In this document: positions 35,243-48,271 of the stretch, one piece after another | Numbering within the stretch: the first letter of the stretch is position 1 | Layout: each line of letters starts with the position of its first letter | Assembly (NCBI GenBank): GCA_949825065.1 | Contig: OX463849.1 | Location: forward strand, 186,001 to 250,000 | Direction: 5' to 3' | DNA: 64,000 nucleotides | DNA from: Odontocerum albicorne | Lineage: Eukaryota; Arthropoda; Insecta; Trichoptera; Odontoceridae | Made by a program: the position numbers and the translations under genes | Notes under the pieces: model-generated | What the model was told of the DNA's origin: nothing | The model's database searches: none | Seen by the model: only the letters and a program-made list of their open reading frames with translations

Positions 35243-36406
35243 AAATTTTTAGTGGGACAACGCTCAAATATGTAAGAACAAAGAATAATTTGATTTTTCG
35301 AGAATTTTTTTCCCACGGCGAATCGTAATATCCTCCGTCTGAATAAAAGAATCATTCAAATAAACAAGGAACTGAACCAAAAGACACGAAAAAAAAATAA
35401 TAATGATGACAATCGGAAGAAATGCATTTTTTTTATTTTATTTCAACAATGATTCAACTTAAACGGAAAACGATACATCATAAAACGACAAAACGATTAT
35501 TGACAGGTGTTTGTTTGTTGACAGCAAACGGCGTGCCCAGCGCGCACGCGCGAAACATGACAGGAAACGGCGTGCCTAGCGCGCACGCGCTAAACATGAC
35601 AAAAGACGCCGTGACTAGTGCGCACGCACGAAACATGACAGAAGTATTGATGTCTAGCGCGCATGCGCGAAATATGACAGGACACGTCGTGCCTAGTGCG
35701 CACGCGCGAAACATGACAGGAGACAGAATGCATAGCGCGCATGCGCGAAACATGACAAAAAACGGCTTGTCAGCGCGCACGCGCGAAACATGATAAGAGA
35801 CGGCGTGCCTAGTGCGCACGCGCGAAACATGACAAAAGACGGCGTGTCAGCGCGAATGCGCGAAACATGACAGGATACGGCGTGCCTAGCGCGCACGCTC
35901 GAAACATGCCAGAGAGATGACGTGCCTAGGGCGCACGCGCGGAACATGACAGGAGACGGCGTGCCTAGCGCAAACGTGCAAAACATAGACAATTTATTTT
36001 TTTCTAGACACAGTTACAGTCGAAACGCGACAGGGTTTTTTTAGTGGGACAACGCTCAAATATATAAAAACCAGGAATACTTTTATTTCTCGAGAATTTT
36101 TTTCTCACGCCGAATCGTAGTATCCTCCGTCTGAATAAAAGAAACATTCAAATAAACAAGTAACTGAGCCAAAGGACACGAAGAAAAAAAATGATGATAA
36201 TAATAATGACAATCGGAGGAAATGCATTATTTTTTTTTTATTTTAACAATGAATCAACATAAACGGGAAACGATATATTATGAAACGTCAAAACGATAAT
36301 TGACAGGTGTTTGTTTGTTGACAGAAGACGGCGTGCCTAGCGCGCACGCACAAAACATAGACAATTAATTTTATTCTAGACACAGTTACAGTCGAAATGC
36401 GACAGG
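35243..36406 (+). repeat. Unit 33 (L 35243-36034, S 36035-36406)
   Basis: 1164 bp unit; subrepeats at 35527-35990. L is ATG/GTC with GAAGTATTG, AATGCATAG and CACGCTCGAAAC; the last is shared with unit 21, which also precedes a compound unit. S is S2. Confidence 0.93.
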
Positions 36407-38153
36407 AAATTTTTAGTGGGACAACGCTCAAATATGTAAGAACAAAGAATAATTTGATTTTTCGAGAATTTTTTTCCCACGGCGAATCGTAATATCCTCC
36501 GTCTGAATAAAAGAATCATTCAAATAAACAAGGAACTGAACCAAAAGACACGAAAAAAAAATAATAATGATGACAATCGGAAGAAATGCATTTTTTTTAT
36601 TTTATTGTATTTCAACAATGATTCAACTTAAACGGAAAACGATACATCATAAAACGACAAAACGATTATTGACAGGTGTTTGTTTGTTGACAGCAAACGG
36701 CGTGCCCAGCGCGCACGCGCGAAACATGACAGGAAACGGCGTGCCTAGCGCGCACGCGCTAAACATGACAAAAGACGCCGTGACTAGTGCGCACGCACGA
36801 AACATGACAGAAGAATTGGTGTCTAGCGCGCATGCGCGAAATATGACAGGACACGCCGTGCCTAGCCCGCGCACGCGAAACATGACAGGAGACAGAATGC
36901 CTAGCGCGCATGCGCGAAACATGACAAAAAACGGCTTGTCAGCGTGCACGCGCGAAACATGGTAAGAGACGGCGTGCCTAGTGCGCACGCGCGAAACATG
37001 ACAAAAGACGGCGTGTCAGCGCGAATGCGCGAAACATGACAGGATACGGCGTGCCTAGCGCGCACGCGCGAAACATGCCAGAGAGATGACGTGCCTAGGG
37101 CGCACGCGCGGAACATGACAGGAGACGGCGTGCCTAGCGCAAACGTGCAAAACTTAATACACCTGTCAATAAGTTTTTTTATTTTATTTCAACAATGATT
37201 CAACTTAAACGGAAAACGATACATCATAAAACGACAAAACGATTATTGACAGGTGTTTGTTTGTTGACAGCAAACGGCGTGCCCAGCGCGCACGCGCGAA
37301 ACATAACAGGAAACGGCGTGCCTAGCGCGCACGCGCTAAACATGACAAAAGACGCCGTGACTAGTGCGCACGCACGAAACATGACAGAAGAATTGGTGTC
37401 TAGCGCGCATGCGCGAAATACGACAGGACACGTCGTGCCTAGCGCGCACGCGTGAAACATGACAGGAGACAGAATGCCTAGCGCGCATGCGCGAAACATG
37501 ACAAAAAACGGCTTGTCAGCGCGCACGCGCGAAACACGGTAAGAGACGGCGTGCCTAGTGCGCACGCGCGAAACATGACAAAAGACGGCGTGTCAGCGCG
37601 AATGCGCGAAACATGACAGGATACGGCGTGCCTAGCGCGCACGCGCGAAACATGCCAGAGAGATGACGTGCCTAGGGCGCACGCGCGGAACATGACAGGA
37701 GACGGCGTGCCTAGCGCAAACGTGCAAAACATAGACAATTTATTTTTTTCTAGACACAGTTTCAGTCGAAACGCGACAGGAATTTTTTAGTGGGACAACG
37801 CTCAAATATATAAAAACCAGGAATACTTTTATTTCTCGAGAATTTTTTTCTCACGCCGAATCGTAGTATCCTCCGTCTGAATAAAAGAAACATTCAAATA
37901 AACAAGTAACTGAGCCAAAGGACACGAAGAAAAAAAATGATGATAATAATAATGACAATCGGAGGAAATGCATTATTTTTTTTTTTATTTTAACAATGAA
38001 TCAACATAAACGGGAAACGATATATTATGAAACGTCAAAACGATAATTGACAGGTGTTTGTTTGTTGACAGAAGACGGCGTGCCTAGCGCGCACGCACAA
38101 AACATAGACAATTAATTTTATTCTAGACACAGTTACAGTCGAAATGCGACAGG
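36407..38153 (+). repeat. Unit 34 compound: L 36407-37158, junction, partial L 37173-37780, S 37781-38153
   Basis: Same architecture and same breakpoint as unit 22. The first array starts at 36696, the second is 37273-37736. The first array has TAGCCCGCGCACGCG and the second has CATAACAGG and GCACGCGTGAAAC. S is S2. Confidence 0.92.
37159..37172. other. 14 bp inverted insertion at junction (second copy)
   Basis: Identical to the insertion at 22658-22671 (ACACCTGTCAATAA), including its flanks, so it was copied together with its unit and is not an independent event. Confidence 0.85.
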
Positions 38154-39240
38154 AAATTTTTAGTGGGACAACGCTCAAATATGTAAGAACAAAGAATAAT
38201 TTGATTTTTCGAGAATTTTTTTCCCACGGCGAATCGTAATATCCTCCGTCTGAATAAAAGAATCATTCAAATAAACAAGGAACTGAACCAAAAGACACGA
38301 AAAAAAAATAATAATGATGACAATCGGAAGAAATGCATTTTTTTTATTTTATTTCAACAATGATTCAACTTAAACGGAAAACGATACATCATAAAACGAC
38401 AAAACGATTATCGAAAGGTGTTTGTTTGTTGACAGCAAACGGCGTGCCCAGCGCGCACGCACGAAACATGACAGAAGAATTGGTGTCTAGCGCGCATGCG
38501 CGAAATATGACAGGACACGCCGTGCCTAGCGCGCACGCGCGAAACATGACAGGAGACAGAATGCCTAGCGTGCATGCGCGAAACATGACAAAAAACGGCT
38601 TGTCAGCGCGCACGCGCGAAACATGGTAAGAGACGGCGTGCCTAGTGCGCACGCGCGAAACATGTCAAAAGACGGCGTGTCAGCGCGAATGCGCGAAACA
38701 TGACAGGATACGGCATGCCTAGCGCGCACGCGCGAAACATGCCAGAGAGATGACGTGCCTAGGGCGCACGCGCGGAACATGACAGGAGACGGCGTGCCTA
38801 GCGCAAACGTGCAAAACATAGACAATTTATTTTTTTCTAGACACAGTTTCAGTCGAAACGCGACAGGAATTTTTTAGTGGGACAACGCTCAAATATATAA
38901 AAACCAGGAATACTTTTATTTCTCGAGAATTTTTTTCTCACGCCGAATCGTAGTATCCTCCGTCTGAATAAAAGAAACATTCAAATAAACAAGTAACTGA
39001 GCCAAAGGACACGAAGAAAAAAAATGATGATAATAATAATGACAATCGGAGGAAATGCATTATTTTTTTTTTTATTTTAACAATGAATCAACATAAACGG
39101 GAAACGATATATTATGAAACGTCAAAACGATAATTGACAGGTGTTTGTTTGTTGACAGAAGACGGCGTGCCTAGCGCGCACGCACAAAACATAGACAATT
39201 AATTTTATTCTAGACACAGTTACAGTCGAAATGCGACAGG
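38154..39240 (+). repeat. Unit 35 (L 38154-38867, S 38868-39240), two subrepeats short
   Basis: 1087 bp unit; ten subrepeats at 38438-38823. Same deletion, CGAAAGG head variant and GCGTGCATGCGC variant as unit 23. Private CATGTCAAAAG and GGCATGCC. S is S2. Confidence 0.92.
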
Positions 39241-40982
39241 AAATTTTTAGTGGGACAACGCTCAAATATGTAAGAACAAAGAATAATTTGATTTTTCGAG
39301 AATTTTTTTCCCACGGCGAATCGTAATATCCTCCGTCTGAATAAAAGAATCATTCAAATAAACAAGGAACTGAACCAAAAGACACGAAAAAAAAATAATA
39401 ATGATGACAATCGGAAGAAATGCATTTTTTTTATTTTATTTCAACAATGATTCAACTTAAACGGAAAACGATACATCATAAAACGACAAAACGATTATTG
39501 ACAGGTGTTTGTTTGTTGACAGCAAACGGCGTGCCCAGCGCGCACGCGCGAAACATGACAGGAAACGGCGTGCCTAGCGCGCACGCGCTAAACATGACAA
39601 AAGACGCCGTGACTAGTGCGCACGCACGAAACATGACAGAAGAATTGGTGTCTAGCGCGCATGCGCGAAATATGACAGGACACGCCGTGCCTAGCCCGCG
39701 CACGCGAAACATGACAGGAGACAGAATGCCTAGCGCGCATGCGCGAAACATGACAAAAAACGGCTTGTCAGCGTGCACGCGCGAAACATGGTAAGAGACG
39801 GCGTGCCTAGTGCGCACGCGCGAAACATGACAAAAGACGGCGTGTCAGCGCGAATGCGCGAAACATGACAGGATACGGCGTGCCTAGCGCGCACGCGCGA
39901 AACATGCCAGAGAGATGACGTGCCTAGGGCGCACGCGCGGAACATGACAGGAGACGGCGTGCCTAGCGCAAACGTGCAAAACTTAATACACCTGTCAATA
40001 AGTTTTTTTATTTTATTTCAACAATGATTCAACTTAAACGGAAAACGATACATCATAAAACGACAAAACGATTATTGACAGGTGTTTGTTTGTTGACAGC
40101 AAACGGCGTGCCCAGCGCGCACGCGCGAAACATAACAGGAAACGGCGTGCCTAGCGCGCACGCGCTAAACATGACAAAAGACGCCGTGACTAGTGCGCAC
40201 GCACGAAACATGACAGAAGAATTGGTGTCTAGCGCGCATGCGCGAAATACGACAGGACACGTCGTGCCTAGCGCGCACGCGTGAAACATGACAGGAGACA
40301 GAATGCCTAGCGCGCATGCGCGAAACATGACAAAAAACGGCTTGTCAGCGCGCACGCGCGAAACACGGTAAGAGACGGCGTGCCTAGTGCGCACGCGCGA
40401 AACATGACAAAAGACGGCGTGTCAGCGCGAATGCGCGAAACATGACAGGATACGGCGTGCCTAGCGCGCACGCGCGAAACATGCCAGAGAGATGACGTGC
40501 CTAGGGCGCACGCGCGGAACATGACAGGAGACGGCGTGCCTAGCGCAAACGTGCAAAACATAGACAATTTATTTTTTTCTAGACACAGTTTCAGTCGAAA
40601 CGCGACAGGAATTTTTTAGTGGGACAACGCTCAAATATATAAAAACCAGGAATACTTTTATTTCTCGAGAATTTTTTTCTCACGCCGAATCGTAGTATCC
40701 TCCGTCTGAATAAAAGAAACATTCAAATAAACAAGTAACTGAGCCAAAGGACACGAAGAAAAAAAATGATGATAATAATAATGACAATCGGAGGAAATGC
40801 ATTATTTTTTTTTTTATTTTAACAATGAATCAACATAAACGGGAAACGATATATTATGAAACGTCAAAACGATAATTGACAGGTGTTTGTTTGTTGACAG
40901 AAGACGGCGTGCCTAGCGCGCACGCACAAAACATAGACAATTAATTTTATTCTAGACACAGTTACAGTCGAAATGCGACAGG
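39241..40982 (+). repeat. Unit 36 compound: L 39241-39987, junction, partial L 40002-40609, S 40610-40982
   Basis: Same architecture as units 22 and 34; the first array starts at 39525, the second is 40102-40565. It carries TAGCCCGCGCACGCG and CATAACAGG as unit 34 does. S is S2. Confidence 0.92.
39988..40001. other. 14 bp inverted insertion at junction (third copy)
   Basis: Third copy of ACACCTGTCAATAA in the same context as 22658-22671 and 37159-37172. Confidence 0.85.
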
Positions 40983-42069
40983 AAATTTTTAGTGGGACAA
41001 CGCTCAAATATGTAAGAACAAAGAATAATTTGATTTTTCGAGAATTTTTTTCCCACGGCGAATCGTAATATCCTCCGTCTGAATAAAAGAATCATTCAAA
41101 TAAACAAGGAACTGAACCAAAAGACACGAAAAAAAAATAATAATGATGACAATCGGAAGAAATGCATTTTTTTTATTTTATTTCAACAATGATTCAACTT
41201 AAACGGAAAACGATACATCATAAAACGACAAAACGATTATCGAAAGGTGTTTGTTTGTTGACAGCAAACGGCGTGCCCAGCGCGCACGCACGAAACATGA
41301 CAGAAGAATTGGTGTCTAGCGCGCATGCGCGAAATATGACAGGACACGCCGTGCCTAGCGCGCACGCGCGAAACATGACAGGAGACAGAATGCCTAGCGT
41401 GCATGCGCGAAACATGACAAAAAACGGCTTGTCAGCGCGCACGCGCGAAACATGGTAAGAGACGGCGTGCCTAGTGCGCACGCGCGAAACATGACAAAAG
41501 ACGGCGTGTCAGCGCGAATGCGCGAAACATGACAGGATACGGCGTGCCTAGCGCGCACGCGCGAAACATGCCAGAGAGATGACGTGCCTAGGGCGCACGC
41601 GCGGAACATGACAGGAGACGGCGTGCCTAGCGCAAACGTGCAAAACATAGACAATTTATTTTTTTCTAGACACAGTTTCAGTCGAAACGCGACAGGAATT
41701 TTTTAGTGGGACAACGCTCAAATATATAAAAACCAGGAATACTTTTATTTCTCGAGAATTTTTTTCTCACGCCGAATCGTAGTATCCTCCGTCTGAATAA
41801 AAGAAACATTCAAATAAACAAGTAACTGAGCCAAAGGACACGAAGAAAAAAAATGATGATAATAATAATGACAATCGGAGGAAATGCATTATTTTTTTTT
41901 TTATTTTAACAATGAATCAACATAAACGGGAAACGATATATTATGAAACGTCAAAACGATAATTGACAGGTGTTTGTTTGTTGACAGAAGACGGCGTGCC
42001 TAGCGCGCACGCACAAAACATAGACAATTAATTTTATTCTAGACACAGTTACAGTCGAAATGCGACAGG
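40983..42069 (+). repeat. Unit 37 (L 40983-41696, S 41697-42069), two subrepeats short
   Basis: 1087 bp unit; ten subrepeats at 41267-41652, same deletion as units 23 and 35. S is S2. Confidence 0.92.
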
Positions 42070-43234
42070 AAATTTTTAGTGGGACAACGCTCAAATATGT
42101 AAGAACAAAGAATAATTTGATTTTTCGAGAATTTTTTTCCCACGGCGAATCGTAATATCCTCCGTCTGAATAAAAGAATCATTCAAATAAACAAGGAACT
42201 GAACCAAAAGACACGAAAAAAAAATAATAATGATGACAATCGGAAGAAATGCATTTTTTTTATTTTATTTCAACAATGATTCAACTTAAACGGAAAACGA
42301 TACATCATAAAACGACAAAACGATTATTGACAGGTGTTTGTTTGTTGACAGCAAACGGCGTGCCCAGCGCGCACGCGCGAAACATGACAGGAAACGGCGT
42401 GCCTAGCGCGCACGCGCTAAACATGACAAAAGACGCCGTGACTAGTGCGCACGCACGAAACATGACAGAAGAATTGATGTCTAGCGCGCATGCGCGAAAT
42501 ATGACAGGACACGTCGTGCCTAGCGCGCACGCGCGAAACATGACAGGAGACAGAATGCCTAGCGCGCATGCGCGAAACATGACAAAAAACGGCTTGTCAG
42601 CGCGCACGCGCGAAACATGATAAGAGACGGCGTGCCTAGTGCGCACGCGCGAAACATGACAAAAGACGGCGTGTCAGCGCGAATGCGCGAAACATGACAG
42701 GATACGGCGTGCCTAGCGCGCACGCGCGAAACATGCCAGAGAGATGACGTGCCTAGGGCGCACGCGCGGAACATGACAGGAGACGGCGTGCCTAGCGCAA
42801 ACGTGCAAAACTTAGACAATTTATTTTTTTCTAGACACAGTTTCAGTCGAAACGCGACAGGAATTTTTTAGTGGGACAACGCTCAAATATATAAAAACCA
42901 GGAATAATTTTATTTCGCGAGAAATTTTTTCTCACGCCGAATCGTAGTATCCTCCGTCTGAATAAATAAAACATTCAAATAAACAAGTAACTGAGCCAAA
43001 AGACACGAAGAAAAAAAATTATAATAATAATAATGACAATCGGAGGAAATGCATTATTTTTTATTTTATTTTAACAATGAATCAACATAAACGGGAAACG
43101 ATATATTATGAAACGTCAAAACGATAATTGACAGGTGTTTGTTTGTTGACAGAAGACGGCGTGCCTAGCGCGCACGCACAAAACATAGACAATTAATTTT
43201 ATTCTAGACACAGTTACAGTCGAAATGCGACAGG
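42070..43234 (+). repeat. Unit 38 (L 42070-42861, S 42862-43234)
   Basis: Full 1165 bp unit; subrepeats at 42354-42817. L is ATG/GTC; the tail has ACTTAGACAAT where others have ACATAGACAAT. S is S1 with TTTCGCGAG and TAATAATAATAATGAC, as in unit 28. Confidence 0.93.
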
Positions 43235-44398
43235 AAATTTTTAGTGGGACAACGCTCAAATATGTAAGAACAAAGAATAATTTGATTTTTCGAGAATTTT
43301 TTTCCCACGGCGAATCGTAATATCCTCCGTCTGAATAAAAGAATCATTCAAATAAACAAGGAACTGAACCAAAAGACACGAAAAAAAAATAATAATAATG
43401 ACAATCGGAAGAAATGCATTTTTTTTATTTTATTTCAACAATGATTCAACTTAAACGGAAAACGATACATCATAAAACGACAAAACGATTATTGACAGGT
43501 GTTTGTTTGTTGACAGCAAACGGCGTGCCCAGCGCGCACGCGCGAAACATGACAGGAAACGGCGTGCCTAGCGCGCACGCGCTAAACATGACAAAAGACG
43601 CCGTGACTAGTGCGCACGCACGAAACATGACAGAAGAATTGATGTCTAGCGCGCATGCGCGAAATATGACAGGACACGTCGTGCCTAGCGCGCACGCGCG
43701 AAACATGACAGGAGACAGAATGCCTAGCGCGCATGCGCGAAACATGACAAAAAACGGCTTGTCAGCGCGCACGCGCGAAACATGATAAGAGACGGCGTGC
43801 CTAGTGCGCACGCGCGAAACATGACAAAAGACGGCGTGTCAGCGCGCATGCGCGAAACATGACAGGATACGGCGTGCCTAGCGCGCACGCGCGAAACATG
43901 CCAGAGAGATGACGTGCCTAGGGCGCACGCGCGGAACATGACAGGAGACGGCGTGCCTAGCGCAAACGTGCAAAACATAGACAATTTATTTTTTTCTAGA
44001 CACAGTTACAGTCGAAACGCGACAGGAATTTTTTAGTGGGACAACGCTCAAATATATAAAAACCAGGAATACTTTTATTTCTCGAGAATTTTTTTCTCAC
44101 TCCGAATCGTAGTATCCTCCGTCTGAATAAAAGAAACATTCAAATAAACAAGTAACTGAGCCAAAGGACACGAAGAAAAAAAATGATGATAATAATAATG
44201 ACAATCGGAGGAAATGCATTATTTTTTTTTTATTTTAACAATGAATCAACATAAACGGGAAACGATATATTATGAAACGTCAAAACGATAATTGACAGGT
44301 GTTTGTTTGTTGACAGAAGACGGCGTGTCTAGCGCGCACGCACAAAACATAGACAATTAATTTTATTCTAGACACAGTTACAGTCGAAATGCGACAGG
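43235..44398 (+). repeat. Unit 39 (L 43235-44026, S 44027-44398)
   Basis: 1164 bp unit; subrepeats at 43519-43982. L is ATG/GTC. S is S2 with CTCACTCCG (private) and GGCGTGTCTAGCG (shared with unit 29). Confidence 0.93.
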
Positions 44399-45563
44399 AA
44401 ATTTTTAGTGGGACAACGCTCAAATATGTAAGAACAAAGAATAATTTGATTTTTCGAGAATTTTTTTCCCACGGCGAATCGTAATATCCTCCGTCTGAAT
44501 AAAAGAATCATTCAAATAAACAAGGAACTGAGCCAAAAGACACGAAAAAAAAATAATAATGATGACAATCGGAAGAAATGCATTTTTTTTATTTTATTTC
44601 AACAATGATTCAACTTAAACGGAAAACGATACATCATAAAACGACAAAACGATTATTGACAGGTGTTTGTTTGTTGACAGCAAACGGCGTGCCCAGCGCG
44701 CACGCGCGAAACATGACAGGAAACGGCGTGCCTAGCGCGCACGCGCTAAACATGACAAAAGACGCTGTGACTAGTGCGCACGCACGAAACATGACAGAAG
44801 AATTGGTGTCTAGCGCGCATGCGCGAAATATGACAGGACACGCCGTGCCTAGCGCGCACGCGCGAAACATGACAGGAGACAAAATGCCTAGCGCGCATGC
44901 GCGAAACATGACAAAAAACGGCTTGTCAGCGCGCACGCGCGAAACATGATAAGAGACGGCGTGCCTAGTGCGCACGCGCGAAACATGACAAAAGACGGCG
45001 TGTCAGCGCGCATGCGCGAAACATGACAGGATACGGCGTGCCTAGCGCGCACGCGCGAAACATGCCAGAGAGATGACGTACCTAGGGCGCACGCGCGGAA
45101 CATGACAGGAGACGGCGTGCCTAGCGCAAACGTGCAAAACATAGACAATTTATTTTTTTCTAGACACAGTTACAGTCGAAACGCGACAGGAATTTTTTAG
45201 TGGGGCAACGCTCAAATATATAAAAACCAGGAATAATTTTATTTCTCGAGAAATTTTTTCTCACGCCGAATCGTAGTATCCTCCGTCTGAATAAATAAAA
45301 CATTCAAATAAACAAGTAACTGAGCCAAAAGACACGAAGAAAAAAAATTATAATAATAATGATGACAATCGGAGGAAATGCATTATTTTTTATTTTATTT
45401 TAACAATGAATCAACATAAACGGGAAACGATATATTATGAAACGTCAAAACGATAATTGACAGGTGTTTGTTTGTTGACAGAAGACGGCGTGCCAAGCGC
45501 GCACGCACAAAACATAGACAATTAATTTTATTCTAGACACAGTGACAGTCGAAATGCGACAGG
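44399..45563 (+). repeat. Unit 40 (L 44399-45190, S 45191-45563)
   Basis: Full 1165 bp unit; subrepeats at 44683-45146. L is GTG/GCC with GACAAAATG and GACGCTGTG. S is S1 with a private AGTGGGGCAACG and the GTGCCAAGCGC plus CAGTGACAGTC pair of unit 32. Confidence 0.93.
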
Positions 45564-46733
45564 AAATTTTTAGTGGGACAACGCTCAAATATGTAAGAAC
45601 AAAGAATAATTTGATTTTTCGAGAATTTTTTTCCCACGGCGAATCGTAATATCCTCCGTCTGAATAAAAGAATCATTCAAATAAACAAGGAACTGAACCA
45701 AAAGACACGAAAAAAAAATAATAATGATGACAATCGGAAGAAATGCATTTTTTTTATTTTATTGTATTTCAACAATGATTCAACTTAAACGGAAAACGAT
45801 ACATCATAAAACGACAAAACGATTATTGACAGGTGTTTGTTTGTTGACAGCAAACGGCGTGCCCAGCGCGCACGCGCGAAACATGACAGGAAACGGCGTG
45901 CCTAGCGCGCACGCGCTAAACATGACAAAAGACGCCGTGACTAGTGCGCACGCACGAAACATGACAGAAGAATTGATGTCTAGCGCGCATGCGCGAAATA
46001 TGACAGGACACGTCGTGCCTAGCGCGCACGCGCGAAACATGACAGGAGACAGAATGCCTAGCGCGCATGCGCGAAACATGACAAAAAACGGCTTGTCAGC
46101 GCGCACGCGCGAAACATGATAAGAGACGGCGTGCCTAGTGCGCACGCGCGAAACATGACAAAAGACGGCGTGTCAGCGCGAATGCGCGAAACATGACAGG
46201 ATACGGCGTGCCTAGCGCGCACGCGCGAAACATGCCAGAGAGATGACGTGCCTAGGGCGCACGCGCGGAACATGACAGGAGACGGCGTGCCTAGCGCAAA
46301 CGTGCAAAACATAGACAATTTATTTTTTTCTAGACAAAGTTTCAGTTGAAACGCGACAGGAATTTTTTAGTGGGACAACGCTCAAATATATAAAAACCAG
46401 GAATACTTTTATTTCTCGAGAATTTTTTTCTCACGCCGAATCGTAGTATCCTCCGTCTGAATAAAAGAAACATTCAAATAAACAAGTAACTGAGCCAAAG
46501 GACACGAAGAAAAAAAATGATGATAATAATAATGACAATCGGAGGAAATGCATTATTTTTTTTTTTATTTTAACAATGAATCAACATAAACGGGAAACGA
46601 TATATTATGAAACCTCAAAACGATAATTGACAGGTGTTTGTTTGTTGACAGAAGACGGCGTGCCTAGCGCGCACGCACAAAACATAGACAATTAATTTTA
46701 TTCTAGACACAGTTACAGTCGAAATGCGACAGG
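45564..46733 (+). repeat. Unit 41 (L 45564-46360, S 46361-46733)
   Basis: 1170 bp unit with the 5 bp L insertion; subrepeats at 45853-46316. L is ATG/GTC; the tail has GACAAAGTTTCAGTTGAAACG. S is S2 with AAACCTCAAAACG. Confidence 0.93.
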
Positions 46734-47106
46734 AAATTTTTAGTGGGACAACGCTCAAATATATAAAAACCAGGAATACTTTTATTTCTCGAGAATTTTT
46801 TTCTCACGCCGAATCGTAGTATCCTCCGTCTGAATAAAAGAAACATTCAAATAAACAAGTAACTGAGCCAAAGGACACGAAGAAAAAAAATGATGATAAT
46901 AATAATGACAATCGGAGGAAATGCATTATTTTTTTTTTTATTTTAACAATGAATCAACATAAACGGGAAACGATATATTATGAAACGTCAAAACGATAAT
47001 TGACAGGTGTTTGTTTGTTGACAGAAGACGGCGTGCCTAGCGCGCACGCACAAAACATAGACAATTAATTTTATTCTAGACACAGTTACAGTCGAAATGC
47101 GACAGG
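46734..47106 (+). repeat. Extra S module after unit 41
   Basis: A second S follows the S of unit 41 with no L between. It begins with the L-type start AAATTTTTAGTGGG and becomes S-type at ATATATAAAAACC, so the exchange took place within the block AGTGGGACAACGCTCAAATAT that L and S share (about 46741-46763). It is an S2 module with one subrepeat. Confidence 0.92.
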
Positions 47107-48271
47107 AAATTTTTAGTGGGACAACGCTCAAATATGTAAGAACAAAGAATAATTTGATTTTTCGAGAATTTTTTTCCCACGGCGAATCGTAATATCCTCC
47201 GTCTGAATAAAAGAATCATTCAAATAAACAAGGAACTGAGCCAAAAGACACGAAAAAAAAATAATAATGATGACAATCGGAAGAAATGCATTTTTTTTAT
47301 TTTATTTCAACAATGATTCAACTTAAACGGAAAACGATACATCATAAAACGACAAAACGATTATTGACAGGTGTTTGTTTGTTGACAGCAAACGGCGTGC
47401 CCAGCGCGCACGCGCGAAACATGACAGGAAACGGCGTGCCTAGCGCGCACGCGCTAAACATGACAAAAGACGCCGTGACTAGTGCGCACGCACGAAACAT
47501 GACAGAAGAATTGATGTCTAGCGCGCATGCGCGAAATATGACAGGACACGTCGTGCCTAGCGCGCACGCGCGAAACATGACAGGAGACAGAATGCCTAGC
47601 GCGCATGCGCGAAACATGACAAAAAACGGCTTGTCAGCGCGCACGCGCGAAACATGATAAGAGACGGCGTGCCTAGTGCGCACGCGCGAAACATGACAAA
47701 AGACGGCGTGTCAGCGCGAATGCGCGAAACATGACAGGATACGGCGTGCCTAGCGCGCACGCGCGAAACATGCCAGAGAGATGACGTGCCTAGGGCGCAC
47801 GCGCGGAACATGACAGGAGACGGCGTGCCTAGCGCAAACGTGCAAAACATAGACAATTTATTTTTTTCTAGACACAGTTACAGTCGAAACGCGACAGGAA
47901 TTTTTTAGTGGGACAACGCTCAAATATATAAAAACCAGGAATAATTTTATTTCGCGAGAAATTTTTTCTCACGCCGAATCGTAGTATCCTCCGTCTGAAT
48001 AAATAAAACATTCAAATAAACAAGTAACTGAGCCAAAAGACACGAAGAAAAAAAATTATAATAATAATGATGACAATCGGAGGAAATGCATTATTTTTTA
48101 TTTTATTTTAACAATGAATCAACATAAACGGGAAACGATATATTATGAAACGTCAAAACGATAATTGACAGGTGTTTGTTTGTTGACAGAAGACGGCGTG
48201 CCTAGCGCGCACGCACAAAACATAGACAATTAATTTTATTCTAGACACAGTTACAGTCGAAATGCGACAGG
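47107..48271 (+). repeat. Unit 42 (L 47107-47898, S 47899-48271)
   Basis: Full 1165 bp unit; subrepeats at 47391-47854. L is ATG/GTC. S is S1 with TTTCGCGAG. Confidence 0.93.

Larger units (their letters stand above)
36407..39240 (+). repeat. 2.83 kb rearranged module, copy 2 (units 34-35)
   Basis: 2834 bp block, the same organisation as 21911-24739, directly followed by copy 3. The 5 bp difference from the other copies is the TGTAT-type insertion in the first L head. It shares CATAACAGG and TAGCCCGCGCACGCG with copy 3, which copy 1 lacks. Confidence 0.9.
39241..42069 (+). repeat. 2.83 kb rearranged module, copy 3 (units 36-37)
   Basis: 2829 bp block in direct tandem with copy 2 and nearly identical to it apart from the 5 bp insertion and a few private changes, which indicates a recent duplication by unequal exchange. 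Confidence 0.9.
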
